DNA from: Protula sp. h YS-2021
Lineage: Eukaryota > Annelida > Polychaeta > Sabellida > Serpulidae
DNA: 64,000 nucleotides
Assembly (NCBI GenBank): GCA_949752745.1
Contig: OX457026.1
Span: forward strand, 71,303,091 to 71,367,090
Direction of reading: 5' to 3'
Below the pieces are notes generated by a model. That model searched no databases and was not told the origin of the DNA. It worked only from the letters and a program-made list of their open reading frames with translations. Shown piece after piece: positions 53,596 through 64,000 of this stretch. Each line of letters begins with the position of its first letter. The first letter of the stretch is position 1. The position numbers were made by a program, and so were the translations under genes.

Positions 53596-54015
53596 TTTTT
53601 CTTTTTCAAAAACTGTTGTTTTTTTGCGCTTGCAGATTGCGATGGTAGTTTTCTCTGCTAAAAGCTGTTAATGCTGCGCTTGCAGATTGCGAATGAGAAA
53701 GGAGAGAAAGGAAGCCCCTTTTTTAAAACACACGCATTAATCCGTACTGACAAGAGTAACAGATGGTCAGCGACATTTAACAAACAATATTTCGACGGCG
53801 AAGACGCCCAGTGTTTAAACAACAATTAGGAGATGGCTAGTAAACTGCCAGAGACGCCCAGTGTTTAGATAAGAATCAAGAGATGACCAGTGAGATTAGC
53901 AACCACTCGGCGGAGACGCCAAGTGTTTAGACAAGAATTAACTGTGAAGGTGGGCAGGCAGAGTTACACGCCACTCGCCCGTTTTAAATGTAAATAATCA
54001 GATTATTTATGGTAT
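53596..54015 (-). repeat. Ngaro split direct repeat A1 (5' end of element)
   Basis: 420-bp 5' terminal repeat in element orientation, probably containing the promoter. No TATA box is obvious. It ends (or begins, on -) directly against Ginger codon AAA at 54016. Confidence 0.9.
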
Positions 54016-54294
54016 AAACGCCATGACAGTGGACAGTTAGAAATAAGCGAGGTGTTGCTCAAAAACATGAAAAATTCTAGTCGCGCAGGCGGAAAATTAG
54101 ATGAACGTTGGTTAGGTCCCTACACAATCGAGGAGTTGGTGAACAACGGTGTATACCGATACGCAACCAAAACTGTGTTATCCTTGCAAAATCGGTTACA
54201 GGTTCCCGACTCACGCGCTATCGCACCCATGAACAGGGTTTTGAGAACACCAGCGAGTGACCGATTTCCGAACCTGATTGCGAGGAGGCTCTAA
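54016..54294 (+). CDS. Ginger transposase exon D, 3' half, GPY/F domain
   Basis: The frame resumes at AAA CGC CAT exactly in phase with codon 48903-48905. It encodes LDERWLGPYTIEEL, the GPY/F motif found C-terminal to gypsy/Ginger integrases, then a loop with RLQVPDSRAIAPMNRVL. It ends in TAA at 54292-54294. Another frame from about 54265 continues with an acidic linker (SNNVSDDDRTDNDSAP) toward the OTU domain, so a frameshift near 54265 separates the two. Confidence 0.75.
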   Translation, partial: KRHDSGQLEISEVLLKNMKNSSRAGGKLDERWLGPYTIEELVNNGVYRYATKTVLSLQNRLQVPDSRAIAPMNRVLRTPASDRFPNLIARRL

Positions 54295-54932
54295 CAGGTT
54301 CTTCCAATAATGTTTCAGACGATGACAGGACCGACAACGACAGTGCACCATCAAAACGACAAAAAGATGCCAAGTGCCGACAATAGCATAACCATGTTTC
54401 AGCCGACTGGCCACAGTCTCGAGTTAAAACCCTCGGCTTGAACTGTGGGGCAGTTGTTTGTCCGCTACCAAAGCTGAAACCAAGGGATGCCTCTGTTTTG
54501 GAACCACCTACATCGAAAATTCGAATAAATGGGGATGGGTATTGCTTTTTCAGGTCAATAAGCCATCTCCTGATAGGTTCCACAAATAGCTATACAGAAC
54601 TGCGAAAACTGGTGACAGACTATATAGAGGTATATGATGAGTTATTTTCCAACATTGGTTATTGTGAAAGCTACTTTGAAAAAAGTAAAATGGGTACACC
54701 TGGTGTTTGGGCAACGGAAAATGAAATTTTAGCCACCGCGTCGATGTTGAATACTGATATAGCATATTTTCACCATACGGTTCCGATTCAGCAGGCAAGT
54801 GCACGCACAAGTGGCTCACATACAAGGCCCCATTTCGCACGTCTGAAGCCCCTCGGAAAATTGAGAAAATCTGCACAGAACATATATCTGTCAAATATGG
54901 GTGAACATTACACCCAGTCTGTAAAACTCTAG
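54265..54932 (+). pseudogene. Ginger C-terminal OTU cysteine-protease domain (frame damaged)
   Basis: The frame gives an acidic, Ser/Asp-rich linker, a TAG at 54384-54386, then RVKTLGLNCGAVVCPLPKL and an OTU domain. It contains NGDGYCFFRS (Asp and nucleophile Cys of the OTU motif DGxCxFR), WATENEILATASML, DIAYF and GEHY with the catalytic His near the end. Catalytic residues are present, but the upstream frameshift and TAG mean it cannot be fused to the integrase now. OTU proteases cleave ubiquitin-type bonds; in transposons their role is unknown. Alternatively, OTU might be read from an internal ATG. Confidence 0.75.
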
Positions 54933-55084
54933 TCAAGCCAGAGTTGTGTTTGTGTGTGTAGGTTTTCTTGTTCGCATGTGTGTGGTAAAAATTGATTTGT
55001 TTTTGTGTGTGATAACAGTGTGAATATACCGATGATTAATAAAATTAGTGCATTTTACTTCTAGTTTAGAAAAATAAAAAAGTA
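54933..55084. other. Ginger 3' untranslated segment
   Basis: TG-rich stretch and ATTAATAAAATTAG near 55035-55048, possibly a polyadenylation signal, before the right inverted repeat. Confidence 0.4.
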
Positions 55085-55209
55085 GCGGAGACCATCTTTC
55101 CTAGGACCATTGGTGCCCGGGGGCCATATTTCCTAGAAGGGGACCATATTTTCTAGGGACCAATGGTACGGGGGACCAGTGGTCCGGGGAGACCATTAGT
55201 CCTGTAACA
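55085..55209. repeat. Right terminal inverted repeat of the Ginger element
   Basis: Inverse of the left end, finishing ...CATTAGTCCTGTAACA at 55209. It contains repeated GGGGACCATATTT and CCTAGGACCATTGGT motifs. CCGG follows. Confidence 0.7.
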
Positions 55210-55514
55210 CCGGTACACCAGTTTAACACATTTAACCGCTGACGTGCTGCAACGGTTGTAATAACTCTGTGGTAAAATCCTGGCCAGAGAATTTATTGAC
55301 GCTTTTGGGCGACTGCCAGCACCCGCTCTGAGGACATCGTTCGTTGTCGCCACCGTGGTGACTTTGAGTGAGCAAGCTACTTGCTGAATTTTTTTGGGGT
55401 GGACGTGAAGTTTCTCCAGTACTTTACCAGAGTTAAACTTAGTCTCACAATCAAAGCCTTACGCAGATAGGTGTAGATCTTTGGTTTCCCCCAGATGTTT
55501 GGTTACGCGAGACA

Positions 55515-56011
55515 GTCTAGGCCCAAACCCCCCCGCCCCCGACCGAAACCCCCCGGCCCTAACCCCCCTGTCAAACCCCCCCCCCCCCGACTAAAACCCC
55601 CCGGCGGCCTAAACCTAATTTGTAAACTCGACTGATCTCGCAACCGGCATATGACTTGCAATTTTTAATGTGTACACACTCATCAATCGTAAGAGCAATT
55701 GCAATTTCAAAAACTGAATGCTATCATCAATGGATATATGAAGTTTCTTTTATAATGATGATCAATTCCTTCAGTGATTCGGAAATTGCAATTTTAAACG
55801 CCGTGTGGTCTCTTCAATGGGCATTTGAAGTGTAATTAACAACGTGGATGTATCGCAATTACAAAATATAAAATAGACCTGAGAACCGGGGGGTTTTGGG
55901 TCGGGGGGGGGGGGGTTTAGGCCACAGGGGGGTTTTAGTCGGGGGGGTTTTAACGGGGGGTTAGGGCAGGGGGGTTTCGGTCGGGGGGGGGGGGGGTTTG
56001 GGTCTGTTCCC
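55515..56011. mobile_element. Foldback MITE with G/C-homopolymer arms and 10-bp target duplication
   Basis: A C-rich left arm (55515-55616: repeated ACCGAAACCCCCC, ACTAAAACCCCCC) is mirrored by a G-rich right arm (55885-56011: GGGGGGTTTTAGTCGGGGGGG and similar), about 270 bp apart. ACGCGAGACA flanks both sides exactly (55505-55514 and 56012-56021). A 10-bp duplication with long arms suits a Mutator-like (MULE) foldback element; family assignment is inference. The arms have many runs of five or more G and so could form G-quadruplexes. No coding capacity. Confidence 0.75.
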
Positions 56012-56021
56012 ACGCGAGACA

Positions 56022-59000
56022 TAAATGAGATTAGCAGCCGTTTCTGCGGTGGCGACCTGATCAGCTTTGGTATGTTTACGTACCTACGTAACACTGCGCA
56101 CAGAAGATTCTCCTCGGTGATTTTTTCCATCGCTTGTTTTTGCTTTACTCTTTTTTTTGAGGGATATCTCCGAGAATATGCCTTTATCGTGTATCGTGAT
56201 ATGCGTTTTCCCCAGAAAATCTGCCCTTGGTTTCAAAATAACATGGCAGTGTGCCTCCTAAAACAAGTAATTTACGTCCAGAGTGTGAATCTCGCCCCTT
56301 CTCTTTTCAGTCGCTAGGGCAAGCAGAAAGCTGAATGCGAACGCAAGTTCCCACAGAGATACTTTGTATTGGAACACCTTGCTCTAACAGCAATACAACA
56401 CGATCCGCAGATCCCAGTGAACAATATGCTTAACTGGTGGGGGTCTCTGAATTTTGAAATTTCGTGTCATGTTAGTTAGGCACTCAGTCTAGCATTGTTG
56501 ATTGTGCAGGGTCGCCTATAGATCAGCTCTATACCCCTTTAGAGCTACACCTACCTTGCGTATAAATACATAAGCAAATCGACTAGTAGCGATGCCATGG
56601 CCGCTATCGGGTCAGTTTGCTTGCGAAGTTACCAACTTTCACGCACTTTCCACTGCGAGCCATGTACCGTCTTAGCAGATCGTACATGTACATTTTGCAT
56701 TCGCTTTACGGCTGCGCGCGAGATGTGTAGGCTGCGCATGGTAGTGATTCCAGTGTAGCTAACACAAATTCCGCGCTTCCATTGGAATCGGTGCAGAGTG
56801 CATTGCACTCTATGCCACATGATCTGGGCACGGCGATACAAACTTTTCCGACCGTGTATTGAGTTAGCATAACATACCTACCATTGAGTGGCCAACGCTT
56901 GACAGCGTTTAAACCCAAAGCGAAAGACCGAATGGAAAGGCTTTGGTTCGGTACTTGGTACTTGGGTGGACAGGGATGTGGAAGCATGCGTCCGGCAAGT
57001 CTATCGATGTCGCCTACATACCTCTCATCCAAACTTCCTGTTGGTATTTTGAACGATGATGTTTGCAACATGCGGTTCAGATATATTATCACACGCCACC
57101 CCTGTCCGCTTAGGCAGGAGATACACTCGGCTGAAGAACCAGCATATTCTGGGGCATCTACCGCTGGCTTCTCTAGCAGTGTCTTCAGCACATCTGCCAG
57201 TGCCCTTTGCTTCTCCGACCCTTTTCTGTAGGAGGTTATCACGCTGGGTGTTACTGTTTCGTCAATGCCATAACTTGCATTTTCATATTTTGTTCAACAA
57301 GTGAAAGTGGGTCCCCGTAGCATATCAAGCGTACCACTATGTTGGGCGATCCAATTTTTTTCCATTTGTACCAAAACCGGAATCTGTCTCCTGCAGTGTT
57401 TGAAAGCTGTATCTTTGCCCTGATGCTTTGTAATGTTGTGCCAAGATCACGCGTAGCGCAGACAGTGGGACAATTCTTTGGCAAAGTTTTCTCCTACTGT
57501 CTGGGCTGACTGTCACCTTTTTTTATTGTTGGCTCCGTCCGCAAAAAACACTGGAACCCGCTGCCTGATATGTGTTGTTGCGGCGTTGGTGTCTTGCGAG
57601 GCGCACATTGCGCCCCCTGATGGCAATTGTCTCCACCTTTGCTTTTCCCTAGGGCTGTCTGTGCAATCACGGTAGACCCTTGGATATTGCCCACTTCCAG
57701 TGGCCTGTTTTTAGCGCCTGCGCCAACTCGAGTCCTTGGTTTGGAATCCGGCATCTTTATGTGTACTGCGTTCACAGCTCTGGATGTTGTGCTGAGCCGT
57801 TGGTCTCAGGGCCTCTCGCATTTAAGTCGAATACTGTCTCGCAGGCTTGTTTGGCTTACGCACGCGGATGAACATTTTTGCATTACTTCTACCACATCCA
57901 GGAATGGAATTTCCTGAAAATCCTGGACCGGCAAATAAGTTGCTACTCGGTGAGATCTGTCGTGGGAGTGCTCTGCTAACATAAAATTCTGCTTAGACAG
58001 TGCGGCTTGTTGACTCTGAAACATCATCAACTGTTGCTGCAGAGTTGTCTCTTACTATGCCCTTAAAATCCGGCGGTAACTTGTAACCCAACGACGACTA
58101 ATGTCGTGGAGATAGAGATGGCGGCGATAATATTGGGGGTATGATTTGCAGTATCTGATGTTTTGGCCGCCTGTTTCACCGCTTGAAATGTTCATTTCGC
58201 AAGCATCAATTTGGCCATAGGGATCCGAACCACGTGTTTGCAATAGCTATGATAGTTATATTGTTGCTGGCAAGCTCCTGCGACGAAAAGTTTGAATCTT
58301 ACTCAGGCGAGTGTTTTATGGGTATCTGATGCTTATCTCAGCTATCGACTCATTATACCAATGTCTGCACTTGTTCAGAAAAGGCGTACGCTCCTGAATG
58401 GACGATGTCCCCCAGAGCAGGTGTGCCTATTGGAAACATTGTCTCCTACAACTGCTTTGCTTGTCTATTACATAGCTTACGCGATCTCACCCTGTTAAGC
58501 ACTTCTCAGTCATTAAACGATAAATGTTGACACACTTGACAAGTTACAAATCCATCGCTGTCCTTGGCTATGAAGTGGATGAAGCAGTCTGGGTTTTTTT
58601 TTTCAATCCAGTGTGTTCATAGCTAATCTTCATGGCAGGAGGTGCAAGTCTGCAACAAAACAACAGCGTGTTAGTAAAAGGTCGGTTTGCCCTGGGCCCT
58701 ACAGCGCCTTTCTCACAGCCTGTGGTAGCATAGAATGAGGTTGTGGGCCTGCCACCCCTGTATGGGGCTCCACAATCCATTTTCTACTCTTACAAAAGCG
58801 TGGAAATGCGTCCACAACCCAATAACTGTTTCTGTGTACTTTGCGTTCTGTTCTTACAGAAGCACGGCAAAGAGCCCGAAGCTCAACGGCTGATATCTTC
58901 ACTACCCAGCATTTACTGGCTCTGGGAATCGCGACGCTGCGCAATCCGCGGAAAACCTGAAGCTCGAATTGTGCTGTTGGCGCTCTCCCACCAATGGATG

Positions 59001-59330
59001 GGATGGATGAGAAATTAGGATCAAAATAATGGGAAAGGTCTTCATTTGTGATGATTCTACCCTTCAGAGCCCATGTGTCTCGATTCCTGAAACCTTGACC
59101 AATTTGTCGTTTCCCTGACTGTCTTGCGCTGCCCTCATGGATATCCCACCCCATACTCCCCGTGTTACTTTGCCGTAATTGATGTGATTCCGCCGAATAC
59201 GAAGAATACCCAAGAGGCTCGGATTAACAACTGTTTGAATATTAGTTTGGTACTACAACGCGTAAAAAGACGCTGTCCTTTGCCAATAATTTATGCCTTT
59301 CGCTTCAGGTAGAATCGCTATAATGCATAT
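56022..59330. other. Gene-poor region with decayed minus-strand frames of unknown origin
   Basis: This part is less AT-rich than the neighbourhood. It holds a series of minus-strand frames (58699-59154, 57806-58030, 57494-57775, 57251-57484, 56706-57242) of plausible composition, separated by stops and frame changes. The series suggests an old mobile element or pseudogene read on -. I cannot assign a family, and no terminal repeats were found. Confidence 0.3.
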
Positions 59331-59337
59331 ACGGCGC

Positions 59338-59445
59338 TGCAAAAAAAACAAAAAACAAAAAACAAACAAAACAAAACAAACAAACAAAAAACAAAAAATA
59401 ACAAACAAACGAACGAACAAATAAAAAACAGCAACACCAACAACA
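59338..59445 (+). repeat. CAAA/AAAC low-complexity tract
   Basis: A-rich tract of CAAA, AAAAC and GAAC units followed by CAACAACAACGAG. A 25-A run follows at 59622-59646. Such tracts can mark 3' ends of retroposed copies, but no body was recognised. Confidence 0.6.
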
Positions 59446-60660
59446 ACGAGGCTTCTAACGACAGCAGCGCATGGGCTTCACCCTTCACCCTTCGACTGCA
59501 ACAAACACCACTGGTGGATTGGCCGGCTACAACATATATGAGCCTTGGCTGATTCTTCCCCCTTCCCCTTGAGTATTCTTATTCTAATGGGATCACACCA
59601 CTCATGGGTAATTTCTTCTTAACAAAAAAAAAAAAAAAAAAAAAAACTTCAATCTAGCTGGCGTACGGCAAGTGAATTTCGGAGAGAAAATGGATGAGTT
59701 ATCTATGAATCGGAGTTCCATCACAAAGTTCGAGAACGTCCAGTTCTATGCAGTTATGCATATTTTTTTCTGTGTGAGAAAAATGTTGCTGATACTTTTA
59801 TGTTGTCGATGAGATCCACCGGCATCAACAAACAATTTGGAAGAACAAAAAGGTCCATTACGATCAATAACTACACCAAGTTCCCTTTTGTTCAATTATC
59901 AACGAAATTCAACAGAAGCTTCTTGAACCTGCCAAGCAAAATTTTTCAAATCGCTGTTTGACAAATGCACTTATCACAAATGCGCTTTATCAAAAACGAA
60001 TGTGCTATATCAAAAGCAGTTTTCTTCTACCAAGAATTATGCAATAATTTCCATTTTATGCCCTTTTCATACTGCGGATTCACTCCAGTCTTTCTTAACT
60101 AAGCCAGTTTTAAGCCATAGTATGAAAGACACCCACATTGGTTTAACTAAGCCAGAGTTTGCCGCAGTTTGAAAAGAGCATTAATTATCACGCAAAATTT
60201 ACGCAACAAGCATAAACTTGAATAGTGAGGAATAACTAAGTTAAATTCACACATTGTTGTAACCTATTATATAACTTTAACTCTGTATTCGACAAGTGCC
60301 CATTGCACAAAACATTCAATAACTACTGAAATAAACTTTTGAATAGAAGCCAAACATATTGTATTGCACGTAGTGAAAATCTCACTTCACTTCAAATGTC
60401 ACAAAAATAATAAATGCTATACAGTCTCTTTTTTAAAGGTCTTTCAGTGTAATACAGCTTTAACAAATACAAAACGATCATTGTTAATTCACTTTATTTA
60501 TCGGCTGTCACTATAACTACTTTGGTTAAAAATCCATTCAAAAAGGTAACGAAAAAATTTAACAAAACTTACGTTTTTTATTACACCTAAATTTTATACA
60601 CATAGACTTTCATTTGACCACAGGGTTCTCTGGCATGTGTGTGTTTGCGTAACAAGAAGA

Positions 60661-60661
<1 letters not shown>
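59446..60661. other. Intergenic, no gene seen
   Basis: AT-rich. A short dispersed pair of similar pieces (TTAACTAAGCCAG at 60097 and 60143) is the only structure seen. Confidence 0.4.
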
Positions 60662-62921
<2,260 letters not shown>

Positions 62922-63714
62922 ATATGTCTCCCCCGCCCCCCCCCCCCTCAATCAGTTACGTGGAAAAAATCTCTTGCTTAAAAGTACAACTTTGGCGAGC
63001 CAAAATCGCCAAAAATACATTTTTAAAGAAAATGACTAAAAACTTCGCAGTAAACATTTACACTACATATGGATTCTTCTTGCCACGTTTCAGCCTAATC
63101 CAACAAACTGTTTCGGAGATATCGTAACAATATGGCCAAAAAAGTTAAAAATCAAAAATTTAAAAAATCGCCAAAAATACATTTTCAGCGGAAATGAAGA
63201 AAAACTTCGCAGTAAACATTTATACTATATGTGTGTTCTTCTTGCCACGTTTCAGTCTAATCCGACAAACTGTTTCGGAGATATCGCAACAATATGACTA
63301 AAAAAAGTTAAAAATAAAAAATTAAAAAATTCGCCAAAAATTTATTTTTAACGGAAATGAAGAAAAATTTTGCACTATACATTTGCACTATATGTATGTT
63401 CTTCTTGCGACATCTGAGTCTTATCCAACGAACTGTTTTGGAGATATAGCCTGTCAAAGTGAAAAAAATGCACGAATCCCCCGACCCCCTAATGTTCAAA
63501 AATTTGCGAAAAAAATAGAGTTTTTGAAATAACAAAAAAAAAAAAAAAAAAAAATACTAACACGGGCATCATCTAGACATGTACCCCAATACGTATGTAT
63601 GCTTTGAGAAAAATCGACTCATTAATTTCATAAGAACTCACTGCGGACAGACGGATGGACGGACGGCAAGACACACCAAATGCTATATATGTCTCCCTTA
63701 GGGGGAGACATATA
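62922..63714 (-). mobile_element. Helitron-like/pearl-type element with terminal inverted repeats and three core repeats
   Basis: It begins ATATGTCTCCCCC and ends with its inverse GGGGGAGACATAT. About three units of 161-163 bp (anchor GCCAAAAATACATTTT near 63009, 63170 and 63333; also CAAACTGTTTCGGAGATATC) are followed by a GGACAGACGGATGGACGGACGG microsatellite. A hairpin TATATGTCTCCC/GGGGGAGACATATA lies at the right end. The reverse orientation shows the same head type as elements at 7673 and 9926. No coding capacity. Confidence 0.6.
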
Positions 63715-64000
63715 ATGAGTTACTAATTGGTATTTTTCCGTATTTTTGCGTTAGGTTTATTATTTGCCCGCTTAGTTTACTATGGTATGACAAAATCGAA
63801 AGTTCCCCGCTAGTTTGGCAACTCCCGCCCCCGCGCTATTCACAGGGCATTTGGGAGAAAACGCAGCATTTACTATTTTCCAAGATCTGCCGTATTATTT
63901 ACGCTTTTAATGCGATCAGACTAGGATAGGAAGGGCTTAGTATTCTTTGACTTACCCGTCTACGCGCTGGACTTTGAATGTTTACGTCCAACACAATCGT
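63715..64000. other. Window edge, no feature seen
   Basis: Unique-looking sequence with nothing assignable. Confidence 0.4.

Larger units (their letters stand above)
48906..54015 (-). mobile_element. Ngaro-type tyrosine-recombinase retrotransposon, near-intact, 5.1 kb
   Basis: Read on -: A1 repeat (54015-53596), Gag, RT/RNase H, tyrosine recombinase, then B1 (49832-49611), A2 (49610-49192) and B2 (49127-48906). A1 and A2 differ by one T in a T-run over 420 bp; B1 and B2 are both 222 bp and match throughout as far as I can read. This A1-ORFs-B1A2B2 arrangement of split direct repeats is the hallmark of Ngaro elements, which integrate through a circular intermediate using a tyrosine recombinase. 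There is no target duplication, as expected. All three frames are open over their full length. The insertion lies within Ginger exon D. Confidence 0.92.
46257..55209 (+). mobile_element. Ginger-type DNA transposon with intron-split integrase and OTU domain, carrying a nested Ngaro element
   Basis: The ends read TGTCCCAGGACGAATGGTC at 46257 and, inverted from 55209, TGTTACAGGACTAATGGTC, so it starts TGT and ends ACA. Flanking tetranucleotides are CCAG (46253-46256) and CCGG (55210-55213), a 4-bp target duplication with one CpG-type change. Inverted repeats extend about 130 bp with repeated GGTCC/CCTAGGA motifs. Inside are exons for an H2C2-DDE integrase, a GPY/F segment and an OTU protease. 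Ginger transposons are known to carry a gypsy-like integrase, introns and accessory protease domains. Removing the 5.1-kb Ngaro insertion leaves about 3.84 kb. Two stops and a frameshift mean the transposase is inactive. Confidence 0.8.

Noticed and set aside
47523..54294. Domesticated host GIN1/GIN2 integrase gene
   Set aside because: Matching inverted ends with TGT/ACA termini and a 4-bp duplication show it is a transposon copy, and it has stops and a frameshift.

Overview
This is eukaryotic, almost certainly animal, nuclear DNA. It is AT-rich and gene-poor, with spliceosomal introns, many microsatellites and many transposon remnants. The repeats suggest a marine invertebrate, most likely a mollusc. 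Non-autonomous elements join a CCGT/CTGT microsatellite to tandem core repeats of about 160-180 bp, as in the bivalve pearl/Helitron-like elements. There are also dispersed GACCTTGACCTT repeats, an intron-containing Ginger transposon and Ngaro/DIRS retroelements. The taxon is an inference; no marker gene proves it.

Host genes. (1) Positions 2.5-13.4 kb on + hold the 3' part of an arylsulfatase B/I/J-type sulfatase gene. Six constant exons are visible, plus one catalytic-domain exon present in three tandem versions (5252-5492, 6362-6602, 8829-9072). All three have the same splice phases, so exactly one can be used per mRNA. The 5' exons, including the formylglycine CxPSR exon, lie outside the window. 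(2) Positions 17.3-19.5 kb on + hold an unrecognised gene inferred from two exons that join in frame. (3) Positions 24.1-25.6 kb on - hold an intact intronless ORF for a 7-dehydrocholesterol reductase (Delta7-sterol reductase) that, from memory, looks more like the plant than the vertebrate enzyme. A 5'UTR splice acceptor sits just before its ATG. A possible small spliced gene at 22.1-22.5 kb and a short ORF at 40.1 kb are weak.

Mobile DNA. The centrepiece is 46.26-55.21 kb. This is a Ginger-type cut-and-paste transposon with TGT...ACA inverted repeats, a 4-bp target duplication (CCAG/CCGG), a gypsy-like integrase split by introns, a GPY/F motif and a C-terminal OTU cysteine-protease domain. 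A nearly pristine 5.1-kb Ngaro-type tyrosine-recombinase retrotransposon (48.906-54.015 kb, coding on -) is inserted exactly between two of its codons. The Ngaro has A1-ORFs-B1A2B2 split direct repeats that are virtually identical, and intact Gag, RT/RNase H and recombinase frames. Gag and RT are in one frame, separated by a single UAG followed by CAA CCA, a match to the CAR-YYA readthrough context.

Other elements. A decayed DIRS-like element lies at 32.9-35.2 kb (-). A THAP-containing element with about 87-bp inverted repeats lies at 36.09-37.36 kb. There is a Tc1-like relic at 31.0-31.3 kb. A pogo/Tigger-like MITE with TA duplications lies at 31.54 kb. A 497-bp foldback element with G-quadruplex-prone arms and a perfect 10-bp target duplication lies at 55.5-56.0 kb. 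Further foldback elements lie at 39.5, 40.5 and 44.0-44.5 kb. Large tandem arrays lie at 7.7-8.7, 9.96-11.68, 28.9-29.8 and 62.9-63.7 kb. The remaining long stretches hold no gene I can support.
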